Below are positions 61,601-64,000 of a DNA stretch of 64,000 nt, piece by piece. Below the pieces are notes generated by a model that did not search any database, was not told where the DNA came from, and saw nothing but the letters and a program-made list of their open reading frames with translations. Numbering within the stretch: the first letter of the stretch is position 1; the number at the start of each line of letters is the position of its first letter. The position numbers were made by a program, and so were the translations under genes. The stretch is from Flavobacterium orientale (lineage in GTDB: Bacteria; Bacteroidota; Bacteroidia; Flavobacteriales; Flavobacteriaceae). The stretch is taken from the NCBI RefSeq assembly GCF_014638005.1, contig NZ_BMFG01000004.1, positions 243,135-307,134 on the forward strand, written 5' to 3'.

Positions 61601-64000
61601 GTATGCTGAATACTGCTTCTGTAGGGCATTCCACTGTATAAGCTGCTCCAACTCCTGAGATAACAGGTGCTGTAGTATCTTCGATAGTAATTGTTTGAGA
61701 CGCTGAACTTGAGTTACCTGCACAGTCTGTTGCTGTCCATGTTCTAGTTACAGTTCCTAAACCACACTCATCTAAGTCTGAGCTGTCCACATATGTTAAG
61801 CTAACTTGGCTGTCACATACATCAGTAGCACTTGGTGTGCTGAATACCGGTGTTGTTGGACATTCTACTGTATAAGCCTCTCCAACTCCTGAGATAACAG
61901 GTGCTGTTGTGTCTTGAACAGTAATAATTTGTACATGAGAAATTGCATTATCACACTCATCAGTTGCAGTCCATGTTCTAGTTATAGTATAAACACTTTC
62001 GCAATCTGTTGGATTTACTACTTCAGCAAATACTACTGTAGCATCGCCACAATTATCTGTTGCACTTAATACATCCGCTTCCGGTATATCATTACATTCA
62101 ACTGTCAAATCTTGAGGCAATCCATTTGAGGATGCTCCTACGAATGACGGAACGAAAGTTGTGAAAACAGGAGGTGTTGTATCTTGAACAGTAATTGTTT
62201 GTGTATGAGTTCTTACGTTACCACATTCATCTACAGCTGTCCAAGTTCTTACTAATGTATAGTTACCTACACAATTACCATCCACTCTTGCTTCTGCAAA
62301 TGTTACGTTTGCATTACTACATTTATCCAATGCAGTTAATACCTCAGCAACCGGAACATCATCACATTCTCTTGTCATATCGGCAGGTAAATCCTCAACA
62401 AAGTCTGGTGCTGTTGTATCTTCAACAGTAACAATTTGTGTATGAGAAGTTGTATTACCTGCACAGTCAGTAACTGTCCATGTTCTTGTTAAAGTATAAT
62501 TACCTACACAATCACCAGCTTCAGACTGCTCACTAAAGATTACAGTTACTTCACCACAATTATCAGTTGCAGTTACAACTGTAGGCTCAGGTACAACATC
62601 ACATTCAACAGTCATATTGGCCGGTAAATTACCAACAAATACAGGTGCTGTTGTGTCTTCGATAGTAATCGTTTGAGACGCTGAACTTGAGTTACCTGAA
62701 CAATCTGTTGCTGTCCATGTTCTTGTTACAGTTCCTAAACCACACTCATCTAAGTCTGAGCTGTCCACATATGTTAAGCTTACTTCACTTTCACAATTAT
62801 CATTTGCCATTGGCGAACTGAAATCAGCTTCTGTTGGACATTCTACTGTAAAGTCTTCACCAACTCCTGAAATAACAGGTGCTGTTGTGTCGATTACTGT
62901 TATAATTTGTTTGTGAATCGTAAAGTTTTTACAACTATCTGTTGCTTTCCACAAACGATCTATTGTATAGCTTCCTTCACAATCTCCCGGAATAATAGCT
63001 TCAAAGAAGATTACTGTAGCTGTACCACAATTATCTATTGCAGTTAATACTTCCGGTGTTGGGATGTTATCACATTCCACTGTTAAACTACTTGGAGGTA
63101 ATTGACCAACAAAGGTTGGAGCGATTGTATCCTCTACATTAATTTTTTGCGTATGTGAAACACTATTTCCTGCACAGTCTGTTGCTGTCCATGTTCTGGT
63201 TACTAAATATTTACCAGGACAGTCTCCAGGAGTTATTACTTCTGTAAATTCAACTGTAGCCTCACTACAATTGTCCGTTGCAGTTAACACTGCTGCTGCC
63301 GGAACATCAACATCACATTGTACATTTAAGTTACCCGGTAAGTTACCTACAAATACCGGTGCAGTTGTATCTTCGAGAGTAATCGTTTGTGAAGCAGAGC
63401 TAGAATTTCCTGCACAGTCTGTTGCTGTCCATGTTCTAGTTACAGTTCCTAAACCACACTCATCTAAGTCTGAACTATCAGCATAAGTAATTGTTACTTT
63501 ACTATCACAATCATCCAAAGCAATTGGTGCACTAAACACTACAGGCTCTGAACATTCTACTGTGTAGTCTGCTCCAACTCCTGAGAATACAGGTGCTGTT
63601 GTGTCGTCGATGGTAATCGTTTGTGACGCTGAACTTGAGTTACCTGCACAGTCTGTTGCTGTCCATGTTCTTGTTACAGTTCCTAAACCACACTCATCTA
63701 AGTCTGAGCTATCCACATATGTTAAGCTAACTTGGCTGTCACATACATCAGAAGCACTAGGTGTGCTGAATACCGGTGCTGTTGGACATTCTACTGTGTA
63801 AGCTTCACCAACTCCTGAGATAACAGGTGCTGTTGTGTCTTCGATAGTAATCGTTTGAGACGCTGAACTAGCATTACCTGCACAGTCTGTTGCTGTCCAT
63901 GTTCTAGTTACAGTTCCTAAACCACACTCATCTAAGTCTGAGCTATCCACATATGTTAAGCTAACTTGGCTGTCACATGCATCAGAAGCACTTGGTGTGC
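58656..64000 (-). CDS. giant HYR-repeat surface adhesin, T9SS cargo (5' part outside window)
   Basis: At least 1781 residues; the frame runs off the 3' edge of the window, so the start is not here and the GTG at 63950 is only an internal Val. About 19 tandem HYR-like beta-sandwich domains of 78-90 residues, with signatures DTTAPV, TVECP and RTWTATDCAGN, then two divergent repeats, a Cys-rich GCTIGYWKNH domain (59303 down to about 58911) and a T9SS type A sorting tail (EAYPVPFVDELTI, IRGSLIRTF, last 84 residues). HYR repeats are known from SprB-like gliding/adhesion proteins. Likely exported to the surface by T9SS. Confidence 0.9.
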   Translation of the reverse strand, partial: TPSASDACDSQVSLTYVDSSDLDECGLGTVTRTWTATDCAGNASSASQTITIEDTTAPVISGVGEAYTVECPTAPVFSTPSASDVCDSQVSLTYVDSSDLDECGLGTVTRTWTATDCAGNSSSASQTITIDDTTAPVFSGVGADYTVECSEPVVFSAPIALDDCDSKVTITYADSSDLDECGLGTVTRTWTATDCAGNSSSASQTITLEDTTAPVFVGNLPGNLNVQCDVDVPAAAVLTATDNCSEATVEFTEVITPGDCPGKYLVTRTWTATDCAGNSVSHTQKINVEDTIAPTFVGQLPPSSLTVECDNIPTPEVLTAIDNCGTATVIFFEAIIPGDCEGSYTIDRLWKATDSCKNFTIHKQIITVIDTTAPVISGVGEDFTVECPTEADFSSPMANDNCESEVSLTYVDSSDLDECGLGTVTRTWTATDCSGNSSSASQTITIEDTTAPVFVGNLPANMTVECDVVPEPTVVTATDNCGEVTVIFSEQSEAGDCVGNYTLTRTWTVTDCAGNTTSHTQIVTVEDTTAPDFVEDLPADMTRECDDVPVAEVLTALDKCSNANVTFAEARVDGNCVGNYTLVRTWTAVDECGNVRTHTQTITVQDTTPPVFTTFVPSFVGASSNGLPQDLTVECNDIPEADVLSATDNCGDATVVFAEVVNPTDCESVYTITRTWTATDECDNAISHVQIITVQDTTAPVISGVGEAYTVECPTTPVFSTPSATDVCDSQVSLTYVDSSDLDECGLGTVTRTWTATDCAGNSSSASQTITIEDTTAPVISGVGAAYTVECPTEAVFSIPSAADTCDNEVSVTYVDSSDLDECGLGTVTRTWTATDCAGNSSSASQTITIEDTTAPVISGVGAAYTVECPTEAVFSMPSAADTCDSEVSLTYVDSSDLDECGLGTVTRTWTATDCAGNSSSASQTITIEDTTAPVFSGVGEAYTVECPTAAVFSMPSAADTCDSEVSLTYVDSSDLDECGLGTVTRTWTATDCAGNSSSASQTITIEDTTAPVISGVGAAYTVECPTAAVFSTPSASDACDSQVSLTYVDSSDLDECGLGTVTRTWTATDCAGNSSSASQTITIEDTTAPVISGVGAAYTVECPTEAVFSMPSAADTCDSEVSLTYVDSSDLDECGLGTVTRTWTATDCAGNSSSASQTITIEDTTAPVFSGVGADYTVECSEPIVFSAPIALDDCDSKVTITYADSSDLDECGLGTKTRTWTATDCAGNSSSASQTITIEDTTAPVFVGDLPGNVNVQCDVPEAAVITATDNCSEVEVEFSEVVTPGDCPGKYLVTRTWTATDCAGNSVSHTQKINVEDTIAPTFVGQLPPNSLTVECDNIPTPEVLTAIDNCGTATVIFYEAIIPGDCPGSYIIDRIWKATDSCKNFTIHKQMITVQDTTAPVVTPAANQSVNCDGNGNLDELALWLASNGGASATDSCSDVTWSDSFDGFDGTCGAVTVTFTATDCSGNASSTTATFTINTVGINVSVPANVSPDCDADLDVAFAQWIASFSYDGGCGELTATDLTGFVLPEPGQTITVTFVVTDECGSTETRVVTFTTPECFDGCTIGYWKNHTDRWCATYSTTTLYGSVFVNAPNGLANKTLLQVVNLGGGGVNNLGRQSVAALLNACHADINYPTPYSTVQSIINAVNAAFIAGGNAPGQLASQLDQLNNTGCPLGGSPATKAKVAAVASFEAYPVPFVDELTIRYEFDYKSDVTIEFFDIRGSLIRTFKDDSSYYKKEVKLDVSFLNESGQVYFIKITTDQASEIKKVISGLR
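59805..64000. repeat. tandem 234-240 bp coding repeats and a duplicated three-domain block
   Basis: Repeat starts (5' end of each, minus strand): 63842, 63608, 63374, 63134, 62894, 62660, 62423, 62186, 61916, 61682, 61448, 61214, 60980, 60746, 60512, 60278, 60044. Most are exactly 234 bp. Block 63608-62895 (three different domain types) reappears as 60512-59805. Confidence 0.9.

Noticed and set aside
63950..63950. GTG at 63950 as start of the HYR protein
   Set aside because: The same frame continues to the window edge with repeat-matching residues, so the codon is an internal Val.
58656..64000. Regular repeats considered as a CRISPR array
   Set aside because: Units are 234-240 bp, coding in one frame throughout and without unique spacers.

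Overview
The window looks like chromosomal DNA of a low-GC member of the Flavobacteriaceae, most likely Flavobacterium or a close relative. The supporting signs are: the Bacteroidota promoter pattern (TTG or TTTG, about 19 bases, then TAnnTTTG) in front of many genes; type IX secretion C-terminal sorting domains on two surface proteins; Bacteroidota-restricted small families (DUF4295 behind rpmB and rpmG, DUF6048, DUF2795); a long SecA; a type III glutamine synthetase; the short archaeal-type ProS; and bshC. No rRNA, prophage, intact insertion sequence or CRISPR array was seen.

Layout. 1-5 kb: outer-membrane DUF6048 protein, thrC, and a PAS histidine kinase with a stand-alone receiver. 4.7-7 kb: rpsT, two tRNA-Glu(UUC) genes and proS on the minus strand. 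7-11.3 kb: a Trp/Gly-repeat lipoprotein, an OmpP1/FadL channel, rimO and a periplasmic protein. 11.3-14.8 kb: a three-gene biotin-dependent acyl-CoA (propionyl-CoA) carboxylase operon. 15-25 kb: a B12-binding-type radical SAM protein, a T9SS cargo, bshC, ndk, a DUF721 protein, a serine hydrolase, a sulfurtransferase and ftsY. 25.4-29.4 kb: DUF4295-rpmG-rpmB, cinA, an Hpt protein, an FAH-family hydrolase and a DnaQ-like exonuclease. 29.5-38.5 kb: a lipoyl E2, a glycosyltransferase, an ABC-F protein, a methyltransferase, a MacB/LolD-type ATPase, an ATP-grasp protein and cobalamin adenosyltransferase. 38.6-45.6 kb: DUF2795, secA and an MlaEFD-type lipid transport operon. 45.6-50.9 kb: FAD-linked oxidase, AEC transporter, meaB and a tripartite HipB/HipS/HipT-like toxin-antitoxin operon. 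50.9-57.7 kb: purM, two OmpA-like paralogues, glnN and a Na+/Ca2+ exchanger. 57.7-58.6 kb: a repeat-dense non-coding stretch. 58.65-64 kb: the 3' part of a very large HYR-type repeat adhesin whose start lies outside the window.

How genes connect. The carboxylase (11.3-14.8 kb), cobalamin adenosyltransferase (37.9 kb) and MeaB (48 kb) all belong to the propionyl-CoA to methylmalonyl-CoA to succinyl-CoA route, although the mutase is not here. The kinase, receiver and separate Hpt protein could be parts of one phosphorelay, but this is only inferred.

The most unusual signal is a set of short dispersed arrays built from about five tandem degenerate copies of a 7-bp unit (nine loci), an 8-bp unit (four loci) or an 11-bp unit (four loci). 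Several sit directly before start codons. Others lie inside coding sequence, where they encode Pro/Asn/Gln/Ser/Thr-rich loops. In nearly every gene-linked case the G-poor strand is the coding strand. The HipBST-like operon with repeated operator-like sites and the recombining adhesin repeats come next in interest.
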